Made by a program: the position numbers and the translations under genes | NCBI GenBank assembly: GCA_029975295.1 | Contig: JARKPK010000118.1 | Coordinates: forward strand, 1-55,899 | DNA from: Thermoguttaceae bacterium | GTDB lineage: Bacteria > Planctomycetota > Planctomycetia > Pirellulales > Thermoguttaceae | Direction of reading: 5' to 3' | DNA length: 55,899 bases | Part shown: positions 23,456-32,926 of the stretch, piece by piece | How positions within the stretch are numbered: position 1 is the stretch's first letter | Layout of the letters: each line of letters opens with the position of its first letter | Notes under the pieces: model-generated | Seen by the model: the letters and a program-made list of their open reading frames with translations, nothing else | Databases searched by the model: none | Told to the model about the DNA's origin: nothing

Positions 23456-25183
23456 TCACGGCGCGTTGGCTTGATCGAGCAACTGCCGCCAGAACTGTCG
23501 GGCTTCGGCATAAGCGGGCGCCAGTCTGTTGCGCTGCGCGGCGGGCAGTCTCTCCAGTCGCAGCTCGCTCTGATCGAGCCAACCGATAAAGAACTGAACC
23601 GCTTGGCGGCTGATCCGTCGCTGATAGCCGATCTCGACGTAGTACGGTCCGGTCGAAGCGAAACGATAGACCTTCGGCAAATCGGTGACTGCTCGAATGC
23701 GAAACCATCCGCTCTTATCGAACACCACCGGCGGCAGTCGGCCGCTGGCGGCATAGTCCTGAAATCGAATCGACTTGTCCACTCTGCCGTCTTTGACGAT
23801 CTCCAGATAGCTAATCGGCTCGCGCGTGGAGAGCGTCAGCCCGATCTCCAGTTCGATCGTCTGGCCCTCGGGAGCCGAGAACACATGGCCGGGCAACTGC
23901 CCCGACACCCTCGGCTGCAACAACGGGCCGTTGGTAACGCACACACGTCCGGCCTTGAACGACTCGAACCAGCGAGCCGGCTCGAACGGCCCATCGATGT
24001 GAACGTACATTCGATTGTATCCGACCGGATTCGGCGATATTCCCGAGCCGCTGGCGGCCGAGGGAGGGATCCGCAGTCCGCATTCGAGCAATTGGTTGTA
24101 GATGTGCTGAATCCATTGCGCATGCCCCCACGGGGCCGGAAACTGCTTGCGATCTCGAGCCAATCCATCGGGTTCACCCTCGTCGCCGCCGAGTCGGGTG
24201 ATCGTCGGCGGAGCCAGTGCGAACGAGTCGATTTGGCGATGGGCCGCCAGCACCGGCAAATCCCAGGAAAACCCGGCCACGGCATCGATCCAAGCCACGC
24301 CCTGGTCGCGCGCCGCGACAACCGCGGCCACATCCAACGGCCCACCCTCCCACGGCAATGGATAAGGTCGCGGCGCGCCCAACAGGCTCAGCGCGGGCGA
24401 ACCTTTGCCGAAGGCCGCGGCAGTGAACCGGTAGTAACCTTGCTCGTCGCCCAACCAGCGCAGCAATTGTCCATCGGCGGCGTCTGGTCCCATTGAAGCC
24501 TTCTGATCGGCAGGGCCGGATCGTCGCGCGGGGGCGGGCGTTCCCGCGCCCTCGGTTTTTCCGTTGATTGCGCCGACGACTTCGGCCAATCGCAGGTCTT
24601 CGGCGCTCATCAGCAGCTTCATTTCGGCAGGCGGACGACGCACAAGCAGATCGCCCGAGAACCAACCGGCGGCGGCCATGTCCACATGGCGCTTCATATC
24701 GACGACCTTCACGTCGTCGGCAAAGTTCTCGATCGTAAAATGGCCCGTGCGCGTTGCATACTCGGGGCCCCGATCGAGCTCGAACGTGTACTGCCCATTG
24801 GGCAAGTTAAGGACAATCTGTCCGGGCACAACGAAATGATCGTGCCAATAAGGTGTCTTTTCCACCCGCCTCGGTTTCCCGTTGACCTGATACAGATGCA
24901 TCCGACAAGTCAGCGGTTCTCCCGAGTCGCGATCGACGACCTTGACCACCAACTGACCGCCCAGCGACGAGTTCGAGCCACCCCACACGAGACAGCCGAA
25001 CAGACACCACACAAGCGCCAGTCGCCGACGGCGCCCTGGGCACAGGCAGCGCAAGCCCGCCCGGCCGCGGTCCATTGCGTCACGGCGTCGCGCGGCTGAT
25101 GGTTCGGCCACAGCCGACCGATCGGTCGTGCGCCGGCCGCGTTCTTTGGCCCTTCGTTTCGGCTCCCGTAAGGTGTCGCTCAT
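23456..25183 (-). CDS. Secreted CehA/McbA-like protein lacking visible metal ligands
   Basis: This exported protein has 575 residues. A basic N-terminus of about 55 residues precedes a hydrophobic segment (LALVWCLFGCLVWGG). A beta-sandwich-like region follows at about 77-165 (VVKVVDRDSGEPLTCRMHLYQVNG), then a region reminiscent of CehA/McbA PHP-type hydrolases (GWFSGDLLVRRPPAEMKLLMSAEDLRLA; later AGRVCVTNGPLL and SGQLPGHVF). The HxH and other histidine ligands expected at the PHP start are not seen; the position reads SGDLLV. It may be a non-catalytic relative. The start at 25183 is well supported by AGGAG seven bases upstream. The family assignment is from motif resemblance only. Confidence 0.65.
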   Translation of the reverse strand: MSDTLREPKRRAKERGRRTTDRSAVAEPSAARRRDAMDRGRAGLRCLCPGRRRRLALVWCLFGCLVWGGSNSSLGGQLVVKVVDRDSGEPLTCRMHLYQVNGKPRRVEKTPYWHDHFVVPGQIVLNLPNGQYTFELDRGPEYATRTGHFTIENFADDVKVVDMKRHVDMAAAGWFSGDLLVRRPPAEMKLLMSAEDLRLAEVVGAINGKTEGAGTPAPARRSGPADQKASMGPDAADGQLLRWLGDEQGYYRFTAAAFGKGSPALSLLGAPRPYPLPWEGGPLDVAAVVAARDQGVAWIDAVAGFSWDLPVLAAHRQIDSFALAPPTITRLGGDEGEPDGLARDRKQFPAPWGHAQWIQHIYNQLLECGLRIPPSAASGSGISPNPVGYNRMYVHIDGPFEPARWFESFKAGRVCVTNGPLLQPRVSGQLPGHVFSAPEGQTIELEIGLTLSTREPISYLEIVKDGRVDKSIRFQDYAASGRLPPVVFDKSGWFRIRAVTDLPKVYRFASTGPYYVEIGYQRRISRQAVQFFIGWLDQSELRLERLPAAQRNRLAPAYAEARQFWRQLLDQANAP

Positions 25184-25697
25184 CCGAATCTCCTGTTCCG
25201 CCGGTCTGCGAAGCCCGGCCGCTCAGCTCAAACCAACCGAGCCCGATCGTTCGCTTCTTTGCACTTTCACGGTTTACGGCGTTTAAGACGTCGGCCGGCC
25301 CACTGCCACAACTCTAGCACGCCCCTGGGTGGCGCCGCCCGTCGCGTGGCAGGGGCTTAGGCGAAAGCGGTTGAATGCAACCCACAGTGCGACAAAGGCT
25401 TGCGAATGGACATCGCGGGCCTTGTCGGTCCGCCGATGGCGGCATTAGAATGACCCCAATGGCCCGAAGCGTTTGCGGATCGGGCAGCGCCCGCTATTTC
25501 GGGCGACTCTGCGGCTGCTTTCTGCGGCACCGTGGGTCGGCCTTTGCAATCGTTTTGCAGCGGGGCGAAAGGAATTGGAGATGTTCAGGCACGAATAGCG
25601 TTTCGCCGCGCGTTGCCCCTTGGGAAAACCGCGCAGGTCGTTTCAAGCGAACGCTCTGTTCGTCGAGTGCAAACCGTATAGTTCGTTGCAGCAAACG
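25184..25697. other. Divergent intergenic region of about 510 bases
   Basis: It separates the CehA-like gene (-) from the DnaJ-like gene (+). No coding-like frame, RNA gene or confident promoter was recognised. Confidence 0.5.
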
Positions 25698-26654
25698 ATG
25701 GCGGAAGACTTCTATCGCGTCCTGGGAGTGAGTCGCGACGCCTCGCAAGCGGAGATTCAAAAAGCCTATCGCGAGCTGGCGCGGAAGTATCACCCCGATT
25801 TGAACCCCGACGACAAGAACGCCACCAAGAAGTTCCAGCAAGTTCAGGCGGCCTTCGACGTGCTAGGCAATCCGGAGAAGCGAGAGCTTTACGATCGGTA
25901 CGGCAGTTCCTTCGAGACCACCGGCAGCGGACCGCGGCCGGGGCAATCGTGGACCTATCAGCCGGGCGCGGGTGGCGGGTCTGCAGACTTCGATTTCAGT
26001 CAGTTCTTCGGCGAAAGATTCGGCGACGGCGGCGACCCGGGCGGGTTGTTCGAGCAACTGTTTCGATCGGCCGGCGCGCGGACGGGCAAGTCGGCCGGCA
26101 GAGGCAGACGCGGCGCAGACGTTGCCGCGGAGATTCACGTGCCGTTTCAAACCGCCGTTCTCGGCGGCGAGGTTCAAGTGCGCATTGCCCGCTCGGGTGG
26201 AAGCGACGAAACCCTCACGGTGAAAATCCCTCCGGGAATCGACGACGGGCAGAAGATCCGCCTCCGCGGCCAGGGCGAACCCGGCGGACGAGGCGGCCCG
26301 CCGGGCGATTTGATTCTCACCGCGCGCGTCGGAAGCCATCCGGTCTTTTCGCGGCAGGGGAGCAATCTTTTGGCCCGCGTGCCGATCACCTTGGGCGAAG
26401 CCGCTCGCGGCGCCAAGATTGATCTGCCCACCCCGCACGGAACCGTTGCCGTTACCGTGCCGCCAAGCACATCGAGCGGCACGAAGCTCCGGGTGAAAGG
26501 CATGGGCATTGCCCCGCGCAACAAGCCGCCCGGCGACCTGCTCGTCGAGGTGCTTGTTGCCCTGCCGCGAGATCTGGCCGAGGCCGACCGGGAATTGCTT
26601 GCCCAGTTCGATGCGAAATACTCGCCCCATCCTCGGGCCAATTTGCGATGGTGA
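25698..26654 (+). CDS. cbpA: CbpA-type DnaJ co-chaperone
   Basis: This is a 318-residue class B J-protein that stimulates DnaK ATPase. The J domain fills about residues 3-68 (DFYRVLGVSRDASQAEIQKAYRELARKYHPDLNPDD) with the essential HPD. A Gly/Ser/Phe-rich linker follows (about 70-125), then the two C-terminal beta domains (IHVPFQTAVLGGEVQVRI; VKIPPGIDDGQKIRLRGQG; KIDLPTPHGTVAVTVPP). The zinc-finger cysteines of DnaJ are absent, which makes it CbpA-like. ATG 25698 is chosen because the J domain begins there; no strong Shine-Dalgarno is seen. The ribonuclease P gene follows 37 bases downstream. Confidence 0.93.
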   Translation: MAEDFYRVLGVSRDASQAEIQKAYRELARKYHPDLNPDDKNATKKFQQVQAAFDVLGNPEKRELYDRYGSSFETTGSGPRPGQSWTYQPGAGGGSADFDFSQFFGERFGDGGDPGGLFEQLFRSAGARTGKSAGRGRRGADVAAEIHVPFQTAVLGGEVQVRIARSGGSDETLTVKIPPGIDDGQKIRLRGQGEPGGRGGPPGDLILTARVGSHPVFSRQGSNLLARVPITLGEAARGAKIDLPTPHGTVAVTVPPSTSSGTKLRVKGMGIAPRNKPPGDLLVEVLVALPRDLAEADRELLAQFDAKYSPHPRANLRW

Positions 26655-26691
26655 CTGTCGTTGCGATCGTGCGCGCCTCCATCAAGCGTCG

Positions 26692-27198
26692 ATGAACACT
26701 CCTGAAAAAGTCCGTCCGATCGACCCTCAAGCTCGGCAGCCCGAGCCGCCGACGGGCGGACGCTTCCGGTTTCCCAAACAGGTCCGGCTCCGCACCAAAA
26801 GCGACTTCGACCGCGTTTACCAAGACCACGCCTATGCGCGAGGCCCTCTGTTCAATGTTCTCGTGGCGACGAATGATCGAGGCTACTCGCGCCTCGGGCT
26901 GTCGGTCTCGCGATACGTCGGCAACGCCGTGCGACGCAACCGCTGGAAGCGCCTGCTGCGAGAATCGTTTCGCTTAATGCAGTCGAAGCTGCCCGCAGGC
27001 ATCGACATCATCGCCATTCCCCAAGGCATGGCCGCGCCGCCCCCGCTAAACCAACTGGCATCCGCGTTTCAGGGATTGGTGCGCAAAGCGCATATTCACC
27101 TCAAGCCGAAACGGAAAGGCGGCGCACAAGACAGCGGCGATGGACCGTCGAATAAGAAGCAGTCGTCCAAGCGATCGAAGAAGCGCAAGCGGCGATGA
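26692..27198 (+). CDS. rnpA: Ribonuclease P protein component
   Basis: This is the protein subunit of RNase P, which matures the 5' ends of tRNAs with the M1 RNA. The core at about residues 25-130 has FRFPKQVRLRTKSDFDRVYQ and the diagnostic basic helix VGNAVRRNRWKRLLRESFRL (RNR motif). A Lys/Arg/Ser tail of about 35 residues ends the 168-residue chain and makes it longer than the usual ~120. In most bacteria rnpA follows rpmH near dnaA; here it follows a DnaJ-like gene by 37 bases and rpmH is not seen. The start ATG at 26692 has no obvious ribosome-binding site, so it may depend on the upstream gene. Confidence 0.9.
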   Translation: MNTPEKVRPIDPQARQPEPPTGGRFRFPKQVRLRTKSDFDRVYQDHAYARGPLFNVLVATNDRGYSRLGLSVSRYVGNAVRRNRWKRLLRESFRLMQSKLPAGIDIIAIPQGMAAPPPLNQLASAFQGLVRKAHIHLKPKRKGGAQDSGDGPSNKKQSSKRSKKRKRR

Positions 27199-27695
27199 TC
27201 CGCGGCCGATTCAACGTCCGGCGGCCTAACGGCCGCAAGGCGCAGCTCGGGCGGCGCATCGCCACGGGCAAGCGATTGTCGTCCTACGATTGCGGCCTGC
27301 CTCCGGTTTCGCGTAGAATGTTGCCACTTGCCGCCGAGGTTCCCTCCCGAACAACCCGTTGAGCCCGGCACTCCCGGCCCACAACAACTCGCGAACAACC
27401 AGCCGTCGTTGAGAAACGCCCCTGCAATGTTTGCCGCCCACGAGCGTTGCCGGCGCTCGGGCAAATGTCGTTATGCCGTTCGAACGGAACAAGTCGCAAG
27501 GCGGTCGGCCCGTTCCGATCGCCCCACCCGCTCGACACACCTGTTTGCCTACTGATGATCTTCCGTGCGATAAGCAACGTGGGCGACCGCCATGCTGCCG
27601 ACCACGGCCCGCCTCTCGAAACAGCCGTTGCGCGGCACGTGTGTTTGTCTCGGCCCGACGGACGCGAACCGATGCCTTTCCTTGGAGAGAATGCG
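27199..27695. other. Gap of about 500 bases with a weak promoter candidate
   Basis: There is no convincing gene. A TTGCGG (27290-27295) and TAGAAT (27314-27319) pair with an 18-base spacer could serve the downstream secreted protein, about 375 bases away. This is a weak call. Confidence 0.35.
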
Positions 27696-29945
27696 ATGAA
27701 GACCACGCTGAGCAATTCTTCGATCAAACCGTCGGGCCACCCCGATTTCAAACCCCGTACAGGCCGAGAACGCCCCGGCCGAGCAACTGCGCCAACCGGT
27801 CGGCGCATGTCGCCTGCCTCCGCGTGTGCCGCTGCGGCAATCTTTTCCGCACTGCTCTTTGCCGCCCCGGGTTCCGTTCCGGCCGCGGCAGAAGAAAAGG
27901 CCGACGTGATCGTCGCCCCCAGCGGCAACGACGGCTGGTCGGGCGCGCTTGACGCGCCAAAGGCCGACAACAGCGACGGCCCGTTGGCCACCGTGCAGCG
28001 GGCCATCGAGCGGATTGCCGAGCTTCGGGCGGCCAAGTCCGATCGCAAAACGCCGTGGATCATTGCCGTCCGCGGCGGCACGTATTGGCTCGATCGGCCG
28101 ATTGTCATTCTGCCCGAGCATTCGGGCACGCCCGAGGCCCCGCTGGTAATCCGCGCCTACGGCGACGAACGCCCGGTGCTCAGCGGCGGGCGGCCGGTGA
28201 GCGGTTGGCAAGTCGTCGAGGGCCGATGGGAAACCGATCGGATGGACCCGCAGCACGGTTCGTGGCCGATTGCGCAGTTGTTTGTCAACGATCAGCGGCG
28301 TTTTCGCCCGCAACTGCCGAAACACGGATATTACAAAGTGGCCAAGGAGCTTCCGCCCACGCCCGAGCGAACCAACAAAGGGTTCGATCAATTCGGCTAC
28401 TCGGGCGACGACATTCGGGCCGACTGGGCGAACCTGACTGACGTCGAGCTGTTGATCTTTCATCAATGGTCGGCCTCGCGACTACCGATTGCAAAGGTCG
28501 CCGCCGACGAAAAACGCGTGCAGCTTGCCGGCCATACGACAGGTACGGCCGATTGGACCAAGTTCCGCCAAGGGCATCGCTACTTGGTCATCAACGTGAA
28601 AGAGGCTCTGACCGAGCCGGGCGAGTTCTATTTCGACCGGCCCACCGGCAAGTTGACGTACCTTCCTCGGCCCGGCGAAACGCCCGACAAAACGCTTGTC
28701 GTCGCGCCCCGGCTGGAACAACTGCTGGTGCTGGCCGGCGATGCCGCCGCTCAGCGCTACGTGCAGCATATCGAGTTCCGCGGACTCACGTTCGCCCATT
28801 CGCAGTGGACGACGCCGCCCAACGGTCAAAGCTGCCCACAGGCCGAGATCAACCTCGACTCGGCCATCTGCGGGCTGGCCGCGCGGCACATCGTTTTCGA
28901 CACCTGCGCCGTGCGCCACACCGGGGCCTACGCAATGGCCTTCGGCAACGGCAGCCGCCACAATCGCATCGAGAATTGCGATCTGTTCGACCTGGGCGGA
29001 GGCGGAATCAAAATCGGCAACGTCGGCGGCGGACCTTGGGGGCACACCCTGCGCGTGCCCAACGACGGCGAGGGCCTCACCTCGCATCATACGGTGCGCA
29101 ATTGCACGATCGCCCACGGCGGACGCCTGCACAATGCAGCCGTCGGCGTGTGGATCGGGCAATCGCCGCATAACGTGATCGAGCACAACGACATCCACGA
29201 TTTCTATTACACCGGGATCTCCGTCGGCTGGACGTGGGGATATGGGCCAAGCCAAGCCCATCACAACACCATCGCCTTCAACCGTGTTTTCAACATCGGC
29301 CAAGGAGTGCTCTCCGACATGGGCGGCATCTACACCTTGGGCGTTCAGCCGGGCACCGTGGTAAAGAACAACGTCTTCCACGACATCCACGCCTTCAGCT
29401 ACGGCGGCTGGGGCTTGTACACCGACGAGGGATCGACCGACATCGTCATGGAAAACAACCTTGTCTATCGAACCAAAACCGGCGGCTTTCACCAACACTA
29501 CGGCAAAGAGAACATCATCCGGAACAACATCTTCGCTTTCTCGAAGGAACACCAGATCCAACGAACGCGAACCGAACAGCACCGCTCGTTCGTCTTCGAG
29601 CGCAACATCGTCTATTGGGACAACGAAAGCCCGCTGCTGGGCAGCAACTGGCGCGACGACAACTTCCTTTGCGATTACAACGTGTACTGGAACGCCGCCG
29701 GAAAGCCCGTGGTGTTTCCCGGCGGCCTGACACTCGACCAATGGCGCGAAAAACGCAAACAAGACCTCCATTCGATCGTGGCCGACCCGGGCTTCGTTGA
29801 TCCCGCCCGAGGCGATTTCCGTCTCAAGCCCGATTCGCCCGCATTGAAACTCGGTTTCGTGCCGTTCGATTATTCGAAGGCGGGACGGACGACCAAGCCG
29901 GTTCTGACGGCCGACCTGCCGCCGGCGCCGAAAGCGTTCGAGTAG
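27696..29945 (+). CDS. Secreted right-handed beta-helix protein, possible glycan-active enzyme
   Basis: This is a 749-residue exported protein. After a basic N-terminus, a hydrophobic signal (ACAAAAIFSALLFAAPG) ends near AAAEE. The mature start (DVIVAPSGNDGWSG ... GPLATVQRAIERI ... VRGGTYWL) is typical of parallel beta-helix carbohydrate-active proteins. Repeating N-x-I/V turns run from about 390 to 680 (NRIENCDLFDLGGGGIKIGN; NVIEHNDIHDFYYTGISVGW; VVKNNVFHDIHAFSYGGWGLYTDEGS). The pattern recalls GH141- or pectate-lyase-like enzymes; catalytic residues cannot be assigned. GGAGAG six bases before the ATG at 27696 decides the start over the open frame to 27447. It has no sugar-utilisation neighbours. 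Confidence 0.82.
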   Translation: MKTTLSNSSIKPSGHPDFKPRTGRERPGRATAPTGRRMSPASACAAAAIFSALLFAAPGSVPAAAEEKADVIVAPSGNDGWSGALDAPKADNSDGPLATVQRAIERIAELRAAKSDRKTPWIIAVRGGTYWLDRPIVILPEHSGTPEAPLVIRAYGDERPVLSGGRPVSGWQVVEGRWETDRMDPQHGSWPIAQLFVNDQRRFRPQLPKHGYYKVAKELPPTPERTNKGFDQFGYSGDDIRADWANLTDVELLIFHQWSASRLPIAKVAADEKRVQLAGHTTGTADWTKFRQGHRYLVINVKEALTEPGEFYFDRPTGKLTYLPRPGETPDKTLVVAPRLEQLLVLAGDAAAQRYVQHIEFRGLTFAHSQWTTPPNGQSCPQAEINLDSAICGLAARHIVFDTCAVRHTGAYAMAFGNGSRHNRIENCDLFDLGGGGIKIGNVGGGPWGHTLRVPNDGEGLTSHHTVRNCTIAHGGRLHNAAVGVWIGQSPHNVIEHNDIHDFYYTGISVGWTWGYGPSQAHHNTIAFNRVFNIGQGVLSDMGGIYTLGVQPGTVVKNNVFHDIHAFSYGGWGLYTDEGSTDIVMENNLVYRTKTGGFHQHYGKENIIRNNIFAFSKEHQIQRTRTEQHRSFVFERNIVYWDNESPLLGSNWRDDNFLCDYNVYWNAAGKPVVFPGGLTLDQWREKRKQDLHSIVADPGFVDPARGDFRLKPDSPALKLGFVPFDYSKAGRTTKPVLTADLPPAPKAFE

Positions 29946-30657
29946 CCTCCGCCTGTTCGTTGACACTCTGAAGGACAACGCGAAACCGGACCAGGCTTCG
30001 GTGCCAAGCGGCAACCGGACCGATTGCCCGCGATCATCGCGCTTGACAAAACGCCCGGCGAGGCTCACACTCAAACTCGCGTGCCGTAGGTGCGAGACTT
30101 TGCTCTCCTTCAGGCGCTACCGATGATGGCTCAAGCCCGGCTTTGGGCTTCGCCGTGCCGCAGATGCTGCACCTTCCCTTCCGCGATCGCTCGTCAAGGC
30201 CTCGCCGGAGTTCGATCATTGCGCTCCTGTCTGCCGATCGGCCTGCGCCGCTCGACCTGCCGCGCGGCAGCCAAACACATTGCAAAGCCCGCCGCCGTGG
30301 CTAACCGCGGTGGCTCTTCGGCCGTCCGCGTTCAGCGCAGCGTCACCTTGGCCCGATTAAGGCGCATGCGCGGCCGCGGGCCGCCCAGCTTTCTTCCCGC
30401 AGAAACCTATAGGCGGATCGTTGTCTTCGGCGGCGGTCCCGGTGGTCTGATTCGTCCCAAGTTTCGTCTTCCAATCGGCCGATCGCCGGGCGGTCCCTCC
30501 CATGGCAGCAAGAGAACCACTTGCGATAGCGCCAGACAACACGAGAAACAAGCAAGATTGCGGGTACGGCGACCGGCGGACGCTGTCGTCGCGCTGTATC
30601 GGTCCTAAGTTCGCGTTTCGATTCTAGGCAAATCTGTTCAGACTAGGGAGAACAACT
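29946..30657. other. Intergenic region of about 710 bases
   Basis: Frames here are fragmentary or Arg/Pro-rich. No RNA gene, repeat or promoter is recognised with confidence. Confidence 0.5.
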
Positions 30658-31149
30658 ATGAGATGTCTTTCTGCGTGCCTTATCATCGCGGCTTTGACAG
30701 TGGCTTGGCACGGAGCTTCGGCCTTCGGAAAAGATCCCGCTGAGCAAACGGTCTCGAAGGCCGAACTGCAACGGCTCTACCGCGATTTTCTCGCGGAAGA
30801 AGGCTACAAGCCCGACGTGGACGCCGATGGCGATGTGCGATTCAAGCGCGAAGGCCGAACCTACTGCATCATCATTGACGAGAAAGATCCCGTGTTTTTC
30901 CGTTTGGTGCTGCCGAACATCTGGGAGATCGAGAGCGAAGCGGAACGCAAGCAAGTCCTCATTGCCGCGGACGCCTCGAACGCCAAATCGAAAGTCTCGA
31001 AAGTCTGCACCATGGGCGACAACGTTTGGGTGAGCATCGAGCTGTTCGTCGGCGAGCCGGGCGACTTCAAGAAGGTCTTCACTCGCGCGTTGAGCGCCAT
31101 TGACAATGGCGTCATCAATTTTGTCGCAAAAATGAAGGAGTCAAGGTAG
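30658..31149 (+). CDS. Secreted YbjN-domain protein
   Basis: This 163-residue protein has an N-terminal signal peptide (CLIIAALTVAWHGASAFG, cleavage probably near residue 24). A YbjN-type domain fills the rest: LQRLYRDFLAEEGYKPDVDADGDVRFKREGRTYCIII, then the helix-strand segments KSKVSKVCTMGDNVWVSIELF and a final helix. YbjN domains are chaperone-like folds related to type III secretion chaperones, and their role in this secreted setting is unknown. GGGAGA six bases upstream supports the ATG at 30658. It is a single gene with long flanking gaps. Confidence 0.8.
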   Translation: MRCLSACLIIAALTVAWHGASAFGKDPAEQTVSKAELQRLYRDFLAEEGYKPDVDADGDVRFKREGRTYCIIIDEKDPVFFRLVLPNIWEIESEAERKQVLIAADASNAKSKVSKVCTMGDNVWVSIELFVGEPGDFKKVFTRALSAIDNGVINFVAKMKESR

Positions 31150-31762
31150 CAGTCTCGTGGGCCCGGCCCTAAGTCGCCTTTGCCTGGCGAAGTGTCGCAT
31201 TGCATCGTTGAACCAAACAGCCGACAACGGCAAAGGCGGCGACGTACTCCGCCGGTTTCGCGGCACGCGTCCCATGCCGCCCGCCCCCGATGGGCAATCC
31301 GCAGTCGCTCGCCGCAGCGTGCCCTTGCGACCGCACACGTGCAGAACTGCGGGTGTCGCCTAGCTGCGGCCCGGCGATACCTACTCGGCAAGAGGAGAGC
31401 CACACCCGTTAGGGGTGTCTGTGCGCCCCCTCGACGAATCGCGACGAACGATTAAAATGCAGCAAGTCGGCCGTTTGCCGACTTGTGCATGGCAAGCACG
31501 CGCTGCACGCGATGAGGGGTTGAAACAAAAGCGCAACGGACGTAACAACAACAGGCTGCCGCGGCGATGTATAATGCCGGCCCTGCCCTGCTGGTGCGTT
31601 TCGGGAGTATGCGCCGCGGCCGTTTCTCCGCCTGTTCGCGCCCGGGCGCATGCTGCCGGCGCCGGGGAGCGGCGCGGGCCGCTGCGAATTGCGGCGATCG
31701 TACGACCGAGCGAGACCGAAGGGTGATCGGGCTCGCAGCGAATTCTCCTGAGACAATCATTG
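31150..31762. other. Intergenic region of about 610 bases upstream of the prenyl synthase
   Basis: No gene is recognised. A perfect TATAAT hexamer at 31570-31575 is listed separately. No tRNA or structured RNA was seen. Confidence 0.5.
31570..31575 (+). promoter_or_regulatory. Candidate -10 box upstream of the prenyl synthase
   Basis: A perfect TATAAT preceded directly by TG, about 190 bases before the gene. No matching -35 hexamer is found at 16-19 bases, so confidence is low. Confidence 0.3.
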
Positions 31763-32761
31763 ATGGGTCCAACACTCCGCGGCGGCACGGCCGACAACCT
31801 CACCGAATTGTACGCCCCGGTCCGAGACGAATTGTCTCGTGTCGATGCCCTGTTGCGCTCGCAACTGAGCAGCAGTTATCCCTTTGTCGACGAGTTGGCA
31901 AAGCACAGTTTTCGTTTGGGCGGCAAGCGGATGCGGCCGGCCTTGGTGCTGCTCGCCGCCCGAGCTTCCGGAACGCTGGTCGAAGCCCACTACACCATCG
32001 CCGCCACGGTCGAGCTGATCCACACCGCCACGCTCGTTCACGATGATGTCCTCGATGAAGCCAAGCTGCGGCGGCATGTGGCGACGGTCAACTCGGCCCA
32101 CGACAACGAAACAAGCGTGCTGCTGGGCGACCTGCTCTTTGCGCAATCGCTTTGCCTGATGGGGGAGTTGGACGACAATCGGGCGACCAGAGCGCTGGGC
32201 CGCGCCGCGAGGCAAATGTGCGAGGGCGAGTTGCGGCAAATCGCCAGCCGCGGCAACTTCGATCTGAATGAAGACGATTACTTCGGCATCATCGCGGCCA
32301 AGACGGCCGCGCTCACCGCGGTTTGCGCCCAACTGGGTGGTCTCTACGCCGGCGCCGACGAGGGACAATGCGCCGCATTGGAAGGCTTCGGTCGCGAATT
32401 GGGCGTGGCGTTCCAGGTGGCCGACGATCTTCTGGATTTGCTCGGCGATGAAGGTACGGCCGGCAAATCGCTCGGCACCGACCTGGTTAAGCAGAAGCTC
32501 ACCTTGCCGCTAATCCGCTTGCTGGCCACAGCGGCCGACTCTGATCGCCGCGCAGTGGTCGACGCTATTCTGGGCAACGGCGGCAATCGCCGCGAGGCCC
32601 TTCGCTCTTGGCTCGACCGGTCCGACGCCGTCGCCTACGCCCAGCAACGGGCCGAAGCGCACGTCCGCCGGGCGATCAGCCTGCTCGAACAACTCCCGCC
32701 GAGCCCCGCGCGCCGCTCGCTGCAAGGCTTGGCCGAATTCGCTCTGTGGCGAAGGACGTGA
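31763..32761 (+). CDS. Polyprenyl diphosphate synthase
   Basis: This is a trans-isoprenyl chain elongating enzyme of 332 residues using IPP and an allylic primer. The product would serve quinone side chains or other isoprenoids. Both aspartate-rich motifs are present: DDVLD (in VHDDVLDEAKLRRH) at about residue 94 and DDLLD (FQVADDLLDLLG) at about 222. LGGKRMRPALVLLAA at about 52-66 binds IPP. Chain length (octaprenyl-type or other) cannot be read directly. ATG 31763 directly follows an in-frame TTG at 31760; no strong ribosome-binding site is visible. It is convergent with nrdR. Confidence 0.92.
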   Translation: MGPTLRGGTADNLTELYAPVRDELSRVDALLRSQLSSSYPFVDELAKHSFRLGGKRMRPALVLLAARASGTLVEAHYTIAATVELIHTATLVHDDVLDEAKLRRHVATVNSAHDNETSVLLGDLLFAQSLCLMGELDDNRATRALGRAARQMCEGELRQIASRGNFDLNEDDYFGIIAAKTAALTAVCAQLGGLYAGADEGQCAALEGFGRELGVAFQVADDLLDLLGDEGTAGKSLGTDLVKQKLTLPLIRLLATAADSDRRAVVDAILGNGGNRREALRSWLDRSDAVAYAQQRAEAHVRRAISLLEQLPPSPARRSLQGLAEFALWRRT

Positions 32762-32788
32762 TCATCGTTGCGGCGGCGGCCTTTCGGC

Positions 32789-32812
32789 GGCCGGTCGCGG
32801 CTTCCACCGGCC
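32789..32812. terminator. Hairpin between convergent prenyl synthase and nrdR genes
   Basis: GGCCGGT (32789-32795) pairs with ACCGGCC (32806-32812) around a 10-base loop within the 165-base convergent gap. There is no clear T run on either side. Confidence 0.35.
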
Positions 32813-32926
32813 TACAAGCCGAATCGGTCCACACCGCACCACGAGAAGATCGGCCGCTGCTACAGCCAATCGCCCGATCGCGTGCGTCGCCTCCTTGGGC
32901 CTCGTTCCGATTTTCCGCCGTTTCCG

